64,000 bases of DNA from Lentisphaera marina (GCF_028745505.1 NZ_JAQZZL010000001.1:186001-250000), one strand, 5' to 3'; positions 16,726 through 26,394 are shown, numbered from the stretch's first letter. Made by a program: numbers and translations. The notes: a model not told the origin generated them from the letters alone.

Positions 16726-18141
16726 ATGAAGTACTTCTTTCTCTTACTCGTATTCTGCCTCAATTCATATTCACAGAAGTTCCCACACCCTATTAGTCCC
16801 ATGTTTAACATGGAAGAAATTTATGATGTCTCAAGCTTAGATATAGAAGTCATCGAAGATTGGCATCATGTCGATGGCCCCACTCCAAGCCGTCAGAAAT
16901 ATATCAAAATTCGCGTTGGAGAATTTTGGCCAGGCCAAGATTATCGTGTTCCACTACGTTTAGTTGTCCCCGCAAATAAGAAAGCAAAAGGTTTTCATCT
17001 CACGGGTGGCAATAAACTCCAGATCATTTCAAAAGACCTTAAACCCCGTGGAGTCGATGAAGAACTACTAAAAGAAGGCGTCGGCTTAGCCTTCACTGTT
17101 GTGCAGGAATTCGGTTCTTGGGGACAAAGAGATTTAGGAAATGAAAGCAAACAGCGTTTTGCCAAAACTTTGAATCCCAAGCACTCTATTCAGTATTGGG
17201 CGTGGCCCGCGAGTTTAATGCGCTGTATAACCGCCGCATTTGCTGAATCGAATCATTTCGAGCAGGGAAAAGTCCTTCTTTCTGGCGGATCTAAAAATGG
17301 TGCCTCGCCCTCTGTTGCTATTATCCACGATCCAAGAATCACTGCAGTGCATGCTACCGTCTCACCCATTTGTGAATCCCCTTTGCGCCTTTGTGATGAC
17401 AACGCCTGGGATGAACTTAAAAAGCATTACGCTAAAAACGATACAAAAAGTGAACATCGTTTTTTAGGTGGAACCTATGGCCCCATCTATAATCAATCGG
17501 CGATAGATTCCGGAAATACTTGGGCGCAAGTTCAAAATACAGCCAAGTCCTTAGCTCCATATATTTTCATCTCTAAAAACTGGGAGCAACTCATGAAACG
17601 TGGCTGTGAACTCTACTTTCACCCCGGCACACATGACTTTGTCTGCTTCGACATGGTCAGCCTTGGAAAGAACTATCCGCAAATCCCAACCTATAATCGC
17701 ATTAATTCAGGACATGGAAAAAAGAATAATGGTGCCAAAGTTGAAAAACGCGACGCAAGTAAACAAGCTTTCATTCTGCAACATTTTCTAAGCCCTGGAA
17801 AGCAAATGCTCTCACCACCTCAAGTGACATATAAAATAGAGGACGGCAAAGCTCTAGTTACAGTCAGGTTTAAGACACAAGAAAAAGTAGAGTCTGGGCG
17901 TATCTATTGGATGTATGACCGAGCTCTCGAAGGAAGCTTAAGTTACATTCAGCAAAACTTCCCCGCTGAGAATTCTAAAGAAATGACGCAAAATAAAAAT
18001 ATTTTCACTGTGACCATCCCACTGGATAGCAATGCCAAACACATCGATTTCTATAGCAACCACCGCAAAGATATCAAAATCCAGCAGCAATTACTCCCGA
18101 GTCACATCTCGAGCCCATACATAAGAGTTAAACTTAAGTAG
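16726..18141 (+). CDS. Secreted PhoPQ-activated pathogenicity-related-like alpha/beta hydrolase
   Basis: A 471-residue protein with a signal peptide (residues 1-16, cleavage near SYS/QK). The central part has the nucleophile-elbow-like GGSKNGASPS, DPRI and TVSPI features and HPGTHDFVCFD, which match the PhoPQ-activated PqaA-type hydrolase family often found in planctomycetes and lentisphaeres. The C-terminal 120 residues form a beta-rich domain (VTVRFKTQEKVESGRIYW). Substrate unknown. Shine-Dalgarno AGGAA. It sits just left of the tRNA-Leu remnant that marks the island boundary. A different alpha/beta hydrolase or glucuronoyl-esterase-like assignment is possible. Confidence 0.6.
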   Translation: MKYFFLLLVFCLNSYSQKFPHPISPMFNMEEIYDVSSLDIEVIEDWHHVDGPTPSRQKYIKIRVGEFWPGQDYRVPLRLVVPANKKAKGFHLTGGNKLQIISKDLKPRGVDEELLKEGVGLAFTVVQEFGSWGQRDLGNESKQRFAKTLNPKHSIQYWAWPASLMRCITAAFAESNHFEQGKVLLSGGSKNGASPSVAIIHDPRITAVHATVSPICESPLRLCDDNAWDELKKHYAKNDTKSEHRFLGGTYGPIYNQSAIDSGNTWAQVQNTAKSLAPYIFISKNWEQLMKRGCELYFHPGTHDFVCFDMVSLGKNYPQIPTYNRINSGHGKKNNGAKVEKRDASKQAFILQHFLSPGKQMLSPPQVTYKIEDGKALVTVRFKTQEKVESGRIYWMYDRALEGSLSYIQQNFPAENSKEMTQNKNIFTVTIPLDSNAKHIDFYSNHRKDIKIQQQLLPSHISSPYIRVKLK

Positions 18142-18153
18142 TTTATTTCCCAC

Positions 18154-18188
18154 AAAAAAAGGCCGAACTTCTTTCGAAGTTCGGCCTT
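18154..18188 (-). terminator. Terminator of the displaced tRNA-Leu end
   Basis: Stem GGCCGAACTTC/GAAGTTCGGCC with loop TTTC. The A-run at 18154-18160 becomes a U-run on the minus strand, so it terminates leftward transcription, as expected downstream of a tRNA gene. It is related to, but distinct from, the hairpin at 31255-31289. Confidence 0.8.
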
Positions 18189-18253
18189 AAAGTACACGAG
18201 GTGGGAGTCGAACCCACACACCATAGGTACTGGAACCTAAATCCAGCGCGTCT
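18181..18253. repeat. 73-bp direct repeat, left copy (putative att site)
   Basis: Exactly identical to 31282-31354. It comprises the 3' arm of the terminator hairpin plus the 3' three-quarters of tRNA-Leu. The two copies are 13,101 bp apart. Confidence 0.9.
18193..18253 (-). pseudogene. Truncated tRNA-Leu (3' portion only)
   Basis: 61 bases identical to the 3' part of the intact tRNA-Leu at 31294-31374. The first 20 bases (5' acceptor strand and the start of the D-arm) are missing and replaced by unrelated sequence after the GCGCGTCT block. It cannot fold a complete acceptor stem and should be non-functional. Confidence 0.9.
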
Positions 18254-18456
18254 TTCTCCTACAATATTCATTAACTACATCAAACAATCTGTAGGGCAAT
18301 CTGATATAGTACCCTACTCTATAAAAAAACCCTTTAAACCACCATCCCGAGAAGGATACGTGTATTCGTTCTTCTCCCTGTACAAAAACAGACATTAGCA
18401 TTACGCCAAATAAAAAATTTTATGCATATATTACACCAGAATAAATTTTATATTTT

Positions 18457-20175
18457 TTACTGAATGGCTTTCACTAGGCGGACAAAGTTGATCGTCACAT
18501 CTTCACCTAAAGCAAGGATACGAAAATCAATTTTATTGTCACCACTGCCAAGTTGATTATTAAAGTTTATATTTTCAACTTTGAAAGTTGCCGTGCGAAT
18601 GAATCCCGAGTCGCTACAATCGACGAAACGTGTATGCAACTTGTCCTGTAAGTCTTTATACTCGAGTTGTATTTTGCCTTTACCACGGTCAGTGTAGGTG
18701 ATTTTTATATATACTGTTTGAGAACTAGAAAGCCAACGATTATCTACATCAAAAGAGATGGCGGGATTGCCAGAAGCTATATCTGTTTTACGTGCAGTAT
18801 AATCGTAGTAATGATCTGGGTGACGGTTTCTAGACCACGCACGCCAAAGGGTTGGTTTTTTAGGGATTTTGATTTTTTCGCTATAAATGGGCGTATGTCC
18901 TGGAGAATCACGGTTATACAACCAGCGCTCATAATGACGTGTAGCTTTGGGTTCATTTTTCTCTTTTTCATCGCCAAGGTAGCTCTTACGTAGATAACAC
19001 CAAATATCCGGTGTATCTTCCACGGTGCGACCTAGTGCAAGAGAGACATAATTCGCCATATTTAGGTTCATACTGACATTATAACGCATCACAAAATTAC
19101 GGCGCATTTGCAAAATCCTTAAACTAGCTTCATGATAACGGTGAGGCCAATGGTATGAAGGTCCAAAACGGCTCTCGTGTTTCCCTACAATGTATTCTTC
19201 ATTATCATCTCCCGAATAGCGTCCCTCAGCGATGATAGGCACACTTTCATCTACGCATAAATAACCTTCTTCATCTAGATACTGGCCAAGAGTTTCATCT
19301 TCCATACGAAGGAGGTACATCTCTGCAAAACCAGAACGCGTACCACCACCTTTTTTAGAAATAACATCAGCCCACGGCAACTCTGTAGTACCTCCAACTA
19401 ACTTGTGCTTATCATCTCCCATCATATCAAACCAAGCATCCAGTCGCTCCAGCCAGATCTTATAGTTCTCACTGGTCGGACTCGGTTCTCCATGCTCTTC
19501 ACCTAAGGACCCAGAAACTCCCTTAATAAAGACAGGTCCAATATGCTGATTTTTGAGAAGTCCTGTGTGCCCCAGGCTTCTAAGTAATTTCATATAGCGC
19601 TGATTGAATTCTGGTACATAAATTTCCGCATTTTCCAATCTGAATAAAGGCGTTGTATTTTGCCAGTTATATACCTTGGTTTTAAACCATGGATATTTAG
19701 CCATCCATTCTGGTACATTCCCTTGTTTAATTTGACCGTTTTTGAAATGTTGTTTCCATAAAGATCCGTAAATAAAGATAAGCAGAGTAGTGTTAGGATT
19801 TTTTGTTAAAGCTTTAGATATCCTTCTTTCCAAAACATCAAATCTGTACTTCCCTTCTATTGGTTCAAGCTCCCTCCAGCTTACTACAACCTCCGTTAAA
19901 TGATTTCCTTGAAAATTGAACACCTGATTCTCTTTTAAAGTCCAAATATCTGGGCGCATAAAGCCCTTCGCTGAGGGCTTGACCCACTTAGGTAGTGACC
20001 AATCCCACCCTTCGATTGTATCTTCTTCCTCACGCCACTCACTTGTAGAATTATAGCGCGTCTTCATATCATCGGCTTTCGCCGATTGTTCGCCAGCCTG
20101 CAGTCCCATCGACAAGAAAATAAAGCTGAGTATTAAGCTAAAATTACATTTGAGATATTTCATATTTTTTTTCAT
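18457..20175 (-). CDS. Secreted TIM-barrel glycoside-hydrolase-like protein
   Basis: A 572-residue protein with signal peptide (about 1-27, ending LQA). The segment VVVSWRELEPIEGKYRFDVL and the following FIYGS and ALTKNPN features match the first strands of (beta/alpha)8 glycosidases of the GH42/clan A kind. SGSLGEEHGEPS near residue 235 could hold the acid/base Glu. The last 110 residues look like a beta-sandwich carbohydrate-binding-like domain (VDNRWLSSSQTVYIKITYTD). It follows the sulfatase at 20211-21719 by 35 bases in the same operon, supporting a role on a sulfated glycan. The exact family was not recognised. Confidence 0.6.
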   Translation of the reverse strand: MKKNMKYLKCNFSLILSFIFLSMGLQAGEQSAKADDMKTRYNSTSEWREEEDTIEGWDWSLPKWVKPSAKGFMRPDIWTLKENQVFNFQGNHLTEVVVSWRELEPIEGKYRFDVLERRISKALTKNPNTTLLIFIYGSLWKQHFKNGQIKQGNVPEWMAKYPWFKTKVYNWQNTTPLFRLENAEIYVPEFNQRYMKLLRSLGHTGLLKNQHIGPVFIKGVSGSLGEEHGEPSPTSENYKIWLERLDAWFDMMGDDKHKLVGGTTELPWADVISKKGGGTRSGFAEMYLLRMEDETLGQYLDEEGYLCVDESVPIIAEGRYSGDDNEEYIVGKHESRFGPSYHWPHRYHEASLRILQMRRNFVMRYNVSMNLNMANYVSLALGRTVEDTPDIWCYLRKSYLGDEKEKNEPKATRHYERWLYNRDSPGHTPIYSEKIKIPKKPTLWRAWSRNRHPDHYYDYTARKTDIASGNPAISFDVDNRWLSSSQTVYIKITYTDRGKGKIQLEYKDLQDKLHTRFVDCSDSGFIRTATFKVENINFNNQLGSGDNKIDFRILALGEDVTINFVRLVKAIQ

Positions 20176-20210
20176 TATGTTAATAATTTCGTTAAGATTT
20201 ACTTTGATTT

Positions 20211-21719
20211 CTATTTTTCTTTTTCAGCAAAAAAACTGTCTAGGTCACGTTTATAAAATTGCTTCCTAAAATGCATTAACTTTTCTACATTAGGGTAGTC
20301 CACTCTCCAATATCTAGGGTTCTCACATGGCAAGGTATTTGGGGCATTAGTGTTCGGGATATACTGCCGCAGTTCTGATTTAATCGTTTCGCTGAATTCC
20401 TCATCAGAAATATTATTTATACCGTCTGGATCTTTCTTACGATCAAAAAGCTCCTCGGAGCCATCAAAATAGCGAATGTAATGATAATCTTCAGAAGTGA
20501 TAGCATGAGAATTCCGGCCATGAGTAGTGACCGCCGGCCTTCTGGTTTGCTCTGGGTTTTTCATCTGTGACACCAAGCTCAATCCTTCTAGTTGATGCGC
20601 AGGTTTATCTACCACACACAGTTCTACCAGCGTCGGATAAATATCCAGAAGCTCCACTGGAGAATTACTTTGATGAGCAGTATATTTCATCCGGGGATCA
20701 TACACAATCAATGGAACACGTGTTGATTGCTCATACAGGGTAACTTTACCCCAGTGACCTTTTTCCCCTAAGTGAAAACCATGATCAGAGCAAAGAACCA
20801 CCACTGTATTTTCGGCCAGGCCTGATTCATCTAGAGCTAACATCACATGACCAACTAAAGCATCTATATATGAAACACATGCCATATAAGCTCTAACCGC
20901 CTCCCTGGTTTTTTCATAGTATTTAAGCTGCTCGTGTATTTGATATTTTAGATGAATAATACCCGCCCTGGAAAGCCCTTTTATACTCTGTGTCTCAAAA
21001 TTAGGAACTTTAATTTTAGCCGGATCATACATGTCGAAATATTTACGCGGTGCAATCCAAGGTAAGTGCGGCTTCTTAAAACCGACCGCTAGAAAAAAGG
21101 GCTGTTCAGATTTTTCCTCACCTAATAATTTGAGTTTTCCAACTGCCCACTCTGCAGTTTGACCATCAAGGTCCTGAAAATCATTAGTTGCATTGGTAGA
21201 GAACCATTTGACGTACGATTTTTCAAAAATCAAATCATCTCTTACTACTTTAGATACTGGTCGGGGATAGACCTCTTTAATCGATGGATAGTATTCGTTC
21301 CAGTCACGAGCTAGAGGGCCGTTATTACCCACACTCGCTTTGCCATGGTGCAGTTTACCTCCACCATAAGTCGCATATCCATTTTTTTGGAAATGCCCGA
21401 ATAAAGTTTCAACTTTCCCTGTAGCTTGATCTTTCCACGACTGGAACCCATAGACTCCTGTACTAGATGGTCGGAGACCTGATAACAAGCTGGCTCTTGA
21501 AGGCCCGCAAATAGGGGCATTGCAATGAGCATTTAAAAAAGTCATGCCGCGATTCCCCAGCGCATCTATATTAGGAGTCTTAATACCGCTTTGAGCATTA
21601 TACGTACCCGCCCAATCACGATAATCATCGACAGCAATAAAGAGGACATTGGGCTTATCATTCGCGAAAGACGAATATGATATAAAAAAACAGGCAACGA
21701 GGAGTAATATTTTGTTCAT
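20211..21719 (-). CDS. Formylglycine-dependent sulfatase (iduronate-2-sulfatase-like)
   Basis: A 502-residue protein from the ATG at 21719. The upstream in-frame ATG at 21728 overlaps the Shine-Dalgarno AAGGAA, which is correctly placed for 21719. Signal peptide 1-19. The active-site motif CGPSR has its Cys at residue 71 to be converted to formylglycine; metal ligands include DD (31-32), and SDHGFHLGEKGHWGK provides the later metal and substrate residues. It removes sulfate esters from polysaccharides in the periplasm or outside the cell. Operon: sulfatase 21880, this gene, then the glycosidase-like gene. No maturation enzyme is in the window. Confidence 0.93.
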   Translation of the reverse strand: MNKILLLVACFFISYSSFANDKPNVLFIAVDDYRDWAGTYNAQSGIKTPNIDALGNRGMTFLNAHCNAPICGPSRASLLSGLRPSSTGVYGFQSWKDQATGKVETLFGHFQKNGYATYGGGKLHHGKASVGNNGPLARDWNEYYPSIKEVYPRPVSKVVRDDLIFEKSYVKWFSTNATNDFQDLDGQTAEWAVGKLKLLGEEKSEQPFFLAVGFKKPHLPWIAPRKYFDMYDPAKIKVPNFETQSIKGLSRAGIIHLKYQIHEQLKYYEKTREAVRAYMACVSYIDALVGHVMLALDESGLAENTVVVLCSDHGFHLGEKGHWGKVTLYEQSTRVPLIVYDPRMKYTAHQSNSPVELLDIYPTLVELCVVDKPAHQLEGLSLVSQMKNPEQTRRPAVTTHGRNSHAITSEDYHYIRYFDGSEELFDRKKDPDGINNISDEEFSETIKSELRQYIPNTNAPNTLPCENPRYWRVDYPNVEKLMHFRKQFYKRDLDSFFAEKEK

Positions 21720-21758
21720 GTTTGGCATTTCCTTGCTTATAAATAAAGTTCAAAAATA

Positions 21759-21790
21759 TAATCGAAAGGGAAAAGACCTTCTTATCACGA
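21759..21790 (-). promoter_or_regulatory. Conserved 32-bp upstream motif (copy A)
   Basis: 31 of 32 bases match the motif at 23397-23428. It lies 39 bases upstream of the sulfatase start at 21719. Read on the minus strand it begins TCGTGATAAGAAGG. It is probably a binding site or promoter region shared by the two sulfatase genes. Confidence 0.6.
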
Positions 21791-21879
21791 TAAATAATTA
21801 TTTTTAATAATTTGGGGACTTTCTCTTTATCCTCGACGGCTATTTTTCAAGGTTTTAAATTTCTCGACACCGCTCAGTT

Positions 21880-23352
21880 TTACTGGATGTTTGAAGTTAG
21901 CAGCTTGAGCAATTTAGTGATAATTGCTTCTGTTTCTGGGTTATTGGCAATGTTATTATTCTCATCAGGGTCAATTTTATGGTCGTAAAGCTCCACAGCA
22001 ACTATTTTTGGTTCTCTAATGTTTTTTTCTTTAACCCACTTAACCAAGCGGTAACGGTCGGTACGAACAGTATAGCCCATAAGTTCACCCATTTTTGTTT
22101 CACCATGACTGCGTGGGTATTGACTATATGCAGCGGCTTTTATATTTAATTCGGGTTTTTTCAATAGTGGCTTCAAAGAGACTCCATCTATATTTTTAGG
22201 TTTTGGTAAACCCGCTAAATCAGTTAGTGTGGGGTATATATCGATCAACTCAACAAGTTCACTGCATTTTACCGATTTTGTATTTACTTGCGGATATTTA
22301 ATCATCAAAACTGATTTTGTATCAATCTCGCTATTGGAGTGCTTACTCCAAGCTCCGTGCTCACCAAGCTTCCAGCCGTGATCTGACCAAATAACAACGA
22401 TAGTATTTTCTGTTAAACCCAAAGCATTTAATTCATTAAGAACTTTGCCAACCTGAGCGTCCACATAGCTGACTGAGGCACGATAGCCGTGAATAAGTTT
22501 TTGAGCTATACTACTTTCAACAGGACCCTCATTTGGAATATCGGTGTAAGCACGCAGTTCTTTCCAGTTTGAGGTAGAATAAGGGGGAGCATGTTTTGCA
22601 GGGTAATTGTTACTGGCTAAATGAATCTTTGAAGGGTCATACAAATCCCAGTATTTTTGTGGCGCCGTGAATGGCAAGTGTGGTTTACTAAAGCCAACAG
22701 CAAAGAAGAAGGGGGCTTCTTGCTGACTAAGAACACGGAGTTTTTCAACAGCTTTTTCTGCAAGCTTACCATCATTGTAAACGTTATCTGGTCCCGCTAC
22801 AGCTTCTGCAGAAGGCCCTCTTGTTGCGTTAAAGAGAGGCACACCAACTAAGCCTTTTTCTCGTGCCTCACGGCTACGCCTTCTAACAGTATCTCGGTTT
22901 TTTTTATCGGCATATTTATCCCAATGCAAGCCAAAACACTCATCCCAAGATTCTTTTTCATCAATCTTGTAATAGTGGTATACCTTTCCGTAACCAACAC
23001 TGTAATATCCATTTTGAGTAAAATATTGAGGAATCGTTAATGCATCACCAATATAATCACGCATTTTTTTTGCTTGTGCATTACCCAGGATTTTAGAACG
23101 ATGAGGTCGTATAGAAGTCATGACCGCAGCCCGTGAAGGTCCGCAAACAGCAAACTGGGTGTAGGCATTAGTGAAACTAATTGCTGACTTGGCAAATTCA
23201 TCAATATTTGGGGTTATAAGCCCCTTCTTACCATAACAGTTTAATTCCGGACGCAAATCATCAATAGAAATAAAAAGGACGTTGGGTTTATCTTTCGCTA
23301 AGGACGAATATGATATAAAAAAACTGAAGATGAGTAGTAGGATTTTGTTCAT
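21880..23352 (-). CDS. Formylglycine-dependent sulfatase (iduronate-2-sulfatase-like)
   Basis: A 490-residue protein. Signal peptide MNKILLLIFSFFISYSSLA is almost the same as that of the neighbouring sulfatase, although the catalytic domains are only distantly similar. CGPSR has its Cys at 70; DD at 31-32; WSDHGWKLGEHGAWSKHS carries later active-site residues. A C-terminal subdomain follows from about 390. It is first in the operon with the sulfatase at 20211 (151-base gap that includes a second copy of the upstream motif, so the downstream gene may also have its own promoter). Probably exported and acting on a sulfated glycan. Confidence 0.93.
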   Translation of the reverse strand: MNKILLLIFSFFISYSSLAKDKPNVLFISIDDLRPELNCYGKKGLITPNIDEFAKSAISFTNAYTQFAVCGPSRAAVMTSIRPHRSKILGNAQAKKMRDYIGDALTIPQYFTQNGYYSVGYGKVYHYYKIDEKESWDECFGLHWDKYADKKNRDTVRRRSREAREKGLVGVPLFNATRGPSAEAVAGPDNVYNDGKLAEKAVEKLRVLSQQEAPFFFAVGFSKPHLPFTAPQKYWDLYDPSKIHLASNNYPAKHAPPYSTSNWKELRAYTDIPNEGPVESSIAQKLIHGYRASVSYVDAQVGKVLNELNALGLTENTIVVIWSDHGWKLGEHGAWSKHSNSEIDTKSVLMIKYPQVNTKSVKCSELVELIDIYPTLTDLAGLPKPKNIDGVSLKPLLKKPELNIKAAAYSQYPRSHGETKMGELMGYTVRTDRYRLVKWVKEKNIREPKIVAVELYDHKIDPDENNNIANNPETEAIITKLLKLLTSNIQ

Positions 23353-23396
23353 ATGTGGTATTCTCTTTTTTATTATTTAGTTCGAAATCAATAATC

Positions 23397-23428
23397 TAAT
23401 CGAAAGGGAAAAGGCCTTCTTATCACGA
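23397..23428 (-). promoter_or_regulatory. Conserved 32-bp upstream motif (copy B)
   Basis: It matches copy A at 31 of 32 positions and lies 44 bases upstream of the sulfatase ATG at 23352. A 13-bp core, GGCCTTCTTATCA, recurs upstream of the GH27 gene (30609-30621). Confidence 0.6.
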
Positions 23429-23849
23429 AAAAAGCCTTAGAGCGTATTTCACCTAAAAAAAAACATATCCTCATTGCAGTAAATAGTGGGGTTAAGGTTT
23501 TGGTCACGATCCCTAAAGATGCGTTAGACAAAACTTCTTTAAAATAAAGGAAAAACATCCCATTAACTGAGCCCTTGAAATAAATAATGTAAGTATAATT
23601 TTTTCTTAAATCACTATATGATAAATAGTAGTTAAGTTTGAATAAAGTTTCAGTGGTCATCGATACAGCGCGTTTTAGTAAGAAAAATCAGCTATGCATT
23701 TCACCTAATTTCAATAAACTGTCAGCTTGTCACAAAACACTCTTGCTAAATTCAGTCAAGCATCAATAGGTTTCTAACCATTCATAGGGGACTAGTAAAC
23801 TAATATTGTTTATAAACGCATTGAACTTGAAGCAAATCGGGCGCAAAAA
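23429..23849. other. Intergenic region upstream of sulfatase B
   Basis: A 90-codon minus-strand frame covers part of it (23388-23660) but has no signal, no family resemblance and overlaps the conserved motif, so it is not called. Otherwise nothing is recognised. Confidence 0.4.
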
Positions 23850-24452
23850 CTACTCAAGCTCATCACGCAAATGCTTTATCTCATCTCTAAGCCGTTTTTT
23901 CACCCGGCTCTTTAAAAGGTAAACTGAACCAATTGTGAGATCTAGCTGCTCGGCAATCTCTTCATTGTCAACACCTTCAATACTCATATTAAAAGCCTGC
24001 AAGGCCTTACCACTGAAAAAAACCTTTACCTTAGCCATTGCTAAATTGGTAAGATAGAGTCTCCACTCATGCTCAGCCATTTGCTCAATCTCTGGTTGAG
24101 TTATCGAATTTAAATATGATAAAGCCTTTTCATTGGCGGCGGACTCATGCTTTTTGTCCATACTGACTTGTTTACGAATGTGTTCAACCACTGTATTACG
24201 TGTAACTGAGCCAATCCAAGTGCGAAATTTTGCTCTATTTTTATCGTATTCAAATGAAGGTAACTTTTGCCAAAGTTTTACTAAGACCTGCTGAAGAAGA
24301 TCTTCACGAGCTGATTCTGCAACCTGCATTTTTCGAATAATCACATAAATATAATTTTTATAAACATCGATAAATTCCCGCCAAGCTTGTTCATCATCTT
24401 GATTCATAGCGCGTTGAAGCAAAGTAATTCGTGTATTGTAATTTTTGGTCAT
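23850..24452 (-). CDS. ECF-type sigma-70 family RNA polymerase sigma factor
   Basis: A 200-residue protein, paralogous to the sigma factors at 2106 and 61638: the same NTRITLLQRA start, REDLLQQVLVKLWQKLPSFEY region 2, FRTWIGSVTRNTVVEHIRK, and region 4 IAEQLDLTIGSVYLLKSRVKKRL. Shine-Dalgarno GAGG is upstream. Unlike the other two, the next gene downstream is not a kinase. The related kinase (26395-28464) lies upstream on the same strand, separated by a pseudopilin gene of opposite orientation. It sits inside the tRNA-Leu island beside sulfatases, which are likely targets. Confidence 0.92.
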   Translation of the reverse strand: MTKNYNTRITLLQRAMNQDDEQAWREFIDVYKNYIYVIIRKMQVAESAREDLLQQVLVKLWQKLPSFEYDKNRAKFRTWIGSVTRNTVVEHIRKQVSMDKKHESAANEKALSYLNSITQPEIEQMAEHEWRLYLTNLAMAKVKVFFSGKALQAFNMSIEGVDNEEIAEQLDLTIGSVYLLKSRVKKRLRDEIKHLRDELE

Positions 24453-25188
24453 TTACCACTTACCTCTTTGGTCAATTTCTTGAAACAATATAGTTCTTCA
24501 TGCTTATAACTCAAAACACCAAGGCATTTCCAATAAGCACAAACGGAGATTAATTAATGCTTAGAGCACGTGGTAATAGTTAAGCAAACAAGGGGCTATT
24601 ACCCATTTTCTTTAAAGGTCGTATCAAACCACATAATAAAAAACTCACATTTTATGAAGATTAGTAATATAACCTTACTTCTCAGCATCTTTTCTATATC
24701 CTTTACTTCCGAGTTACTCAACTGAAGTTAAATTAAAGTATCTTAAATTCATTATTCCTAAATCCAATATATACTTGAGTGGAACTTACATATCCTCATT
24801 GTTTTTCACTAGTAATAAATCATTAGGATACGCAGTTATTAACCCTAAAAATAAATGGCTTATGGAAAATTTGTGAATCACACAAGCAACTTTATCTTCC
24901 AATCAAAAGCAGTACCTAAACACACAATCTGACTAGACTTTGAAAGCCTACTAGATGGCTAATCATACATCCATTTGTACGCTGACATTAATAATGGGAC
25001 AACTTACTCCCAAAACAACTTGGTCTTTACTAAAACCTTTTTAGAAAAACCTATTTAAGCGTAGAGATGATTTAAAGTCGTAGAATCAAGCTTCACTCCT
25101 TTTTTTATTTTTGTCATTATTGTGTGATAAGGTATTTGTTTGTAGCTCGATTAACTTATAAAGTTATTAACATAAGTAAGGTGAAAAA
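24453..25188. other. Long AT-rich non-coding gap
   Basis: 736 bases with no convincing gene on either strand. It lies between divergent starts (sigma factor on minus, pseudopilin on plus), so it must hold both promoters. No clear terminators or RNA genes are seen. Confidence 0.5.
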
Positions 25189-25977
25189 ATGACAAAAATC
25201 TATAAACATATTACACTTGTCGAAATTTTAATAGTCATTGGTATCATAAGTATTTTGGCCAGTTTACTTCTTCCTGCTCTAGGTGCCGCACGCAAAAAAA
25301 GTCTTGTTCAAGTTTGTGCACACAAACTCAAACAAGCCGGTTATACTATAACTATGTATCAACATGATAACCAAGGCTTCTACCCTGGAGCGGGGGCTTT
25401 TGACACAGAGGTTAGTTATGATGACCAGCTTGCAGACTATGATGGCCGCAACATGACAGAAGCACAAATAAAAAAAATCCATGGCACGGATGCTCCTTTC
25501 ATGACAAAACAATATAAATGCCCTCTGGATACTGTCCCTGCGAATGACCCCGCCTATATGCGAAGAACCTATGTAATTTCTCAAGCATTTAAATTTTCGC
25601 CCTTAGCGGTCGGCCTTGTTCAAGATAAGGATGGAAGTTTCGCTATGAAGGGCTCGCAGGTGAACGAAGCCTCGAATACAATTGTTCTCTGGGAATTCAC
25701 TTACCAATGGAACAAAGTAGGTAAAGGTGGTAATTCAGTAAAAAGCCCAGGGTCTGCTGGTGTGTTCGGGGGGGTCAGTAACCTAGACCCCGCAGCCGTT
25801 TATAATAATTTTTTCCATCACGACAAGAAAGCTGGTGGCAATTATCTCATGGGGGACACATCAGTTCGCAGTATGAGTTTCTTCTCGACTCTAAAAACTG
25901 TAAAATCTGAAAATTCAAATGACGGAGAATACCGTGGCACTATTTGGGATTCCGGCTTACCCAATCCGGCCTGGTAG
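25189..25977 (+). CDS. Prepilin-type N-terminal methylation domain protein (pseudopilin-like)
   Basis: A 262-residue protein. The start MTKIYKHITLVEILIVIGIISILASLLLPAL is a type IV prepilin/T2SS pseudopilin leader and hydrophobic spine with the conserved Glu at +5, but the residue before the predicted cleavage site is His rather than Gly. Lentisphaeres encode many proteins of this kind, often near polysaccharide-degradation genes. The C-terminal domain contains NYLMGDTSVRSMSFF, a tail motif common in this group. Shine-Dalgarno AAGG. It probably forms or caps a pseudopilus or is a surface protein; its role near the sulfatases is unknown. Confidence 0.85.
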   Translation: MTKIYKHITLVEILIVIGIISILASLLLPALGAARKKSLVQVCAHKLKQAGYTITMYQHDNQGFYPGAGAFDTEVSYDDQLADYDGRNMTEAQIKKIHGTDAPFMTKQYKCPLDTVPANDPAYMRRTYVISQAFKFSPLAVGLVQDKDGSFAMKGSQVNEASNTIVLWEFTYQWNKVGKGGNSVKSPGSAGVFGGVSNLDPAAVYNNFFHHDKKAGGNYLMGDTSVRSMSFFSTLKTVKSENSNDGEYRGTIWDSGLPNPAW

Positions 25978-26394
25978 AGCTATAATCACCTGTCCCATAT
26001 CATGTCATGGATGTCAACTATACAAAGCTACGTAAGGAAGACGAGACTCGATGAATGAAATTCTGAAAAAGGCTAAAACTAGAATTTGCGAAAAGATTGA
26101 GCTCGTCTTATTTTGCATAAGCAAAAAAAGACAAACGCGCGAAACATCACACAGAAAATTGACAACAGAATTTATTTCCAATAATTTAAAGTTATTCACA
26201 GCTACTTAACTTAGCAGATACTATATAAAATTTAAAAAAGCCAAGATATCCCATAAGATCATCATTATTAATGAACTAATGTCTCGCAAACAAAAAAGAC
26301 ATAACAATCTATGAAGTACTTATGAAGATTGGGTTTCATTCAAAACAAATTATTAGAGCTAGTTTTAAGTAAGCTAAAGAGCTGAATAGGAAAA
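25978..26394. other. Gap between convergent genes
   Basis: 417 AT-rich bases between the stops of the pseudopilin and kinase genes. A 61-codon minus-strand frame at 26014-26199 has no features of a gene. No clear terminator. Confidence 0.4.

Noticed and set aside
18201-18398. Plus-strand frame starting MGVEPTHHRYWN over the truncated tRNA-Leu
   Set aside because: It is the antisense reading of the tRNA-Leu 3' end; the same false peptide appears at 31275-31499.
23388-23660. Minus-strand 90-codon frame upstream of sulfatase B
   Set aside because: Overlaps the conserved upstream motif, has no ribosome site or family match, and amino-acid content looks like AT-rich noise.
26014-26199. Minus-strand 61-codon hydrophobic frame
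   Set aside because: No ribosome site, between two convergent genes, composition of AT-rich intergenic DNA.
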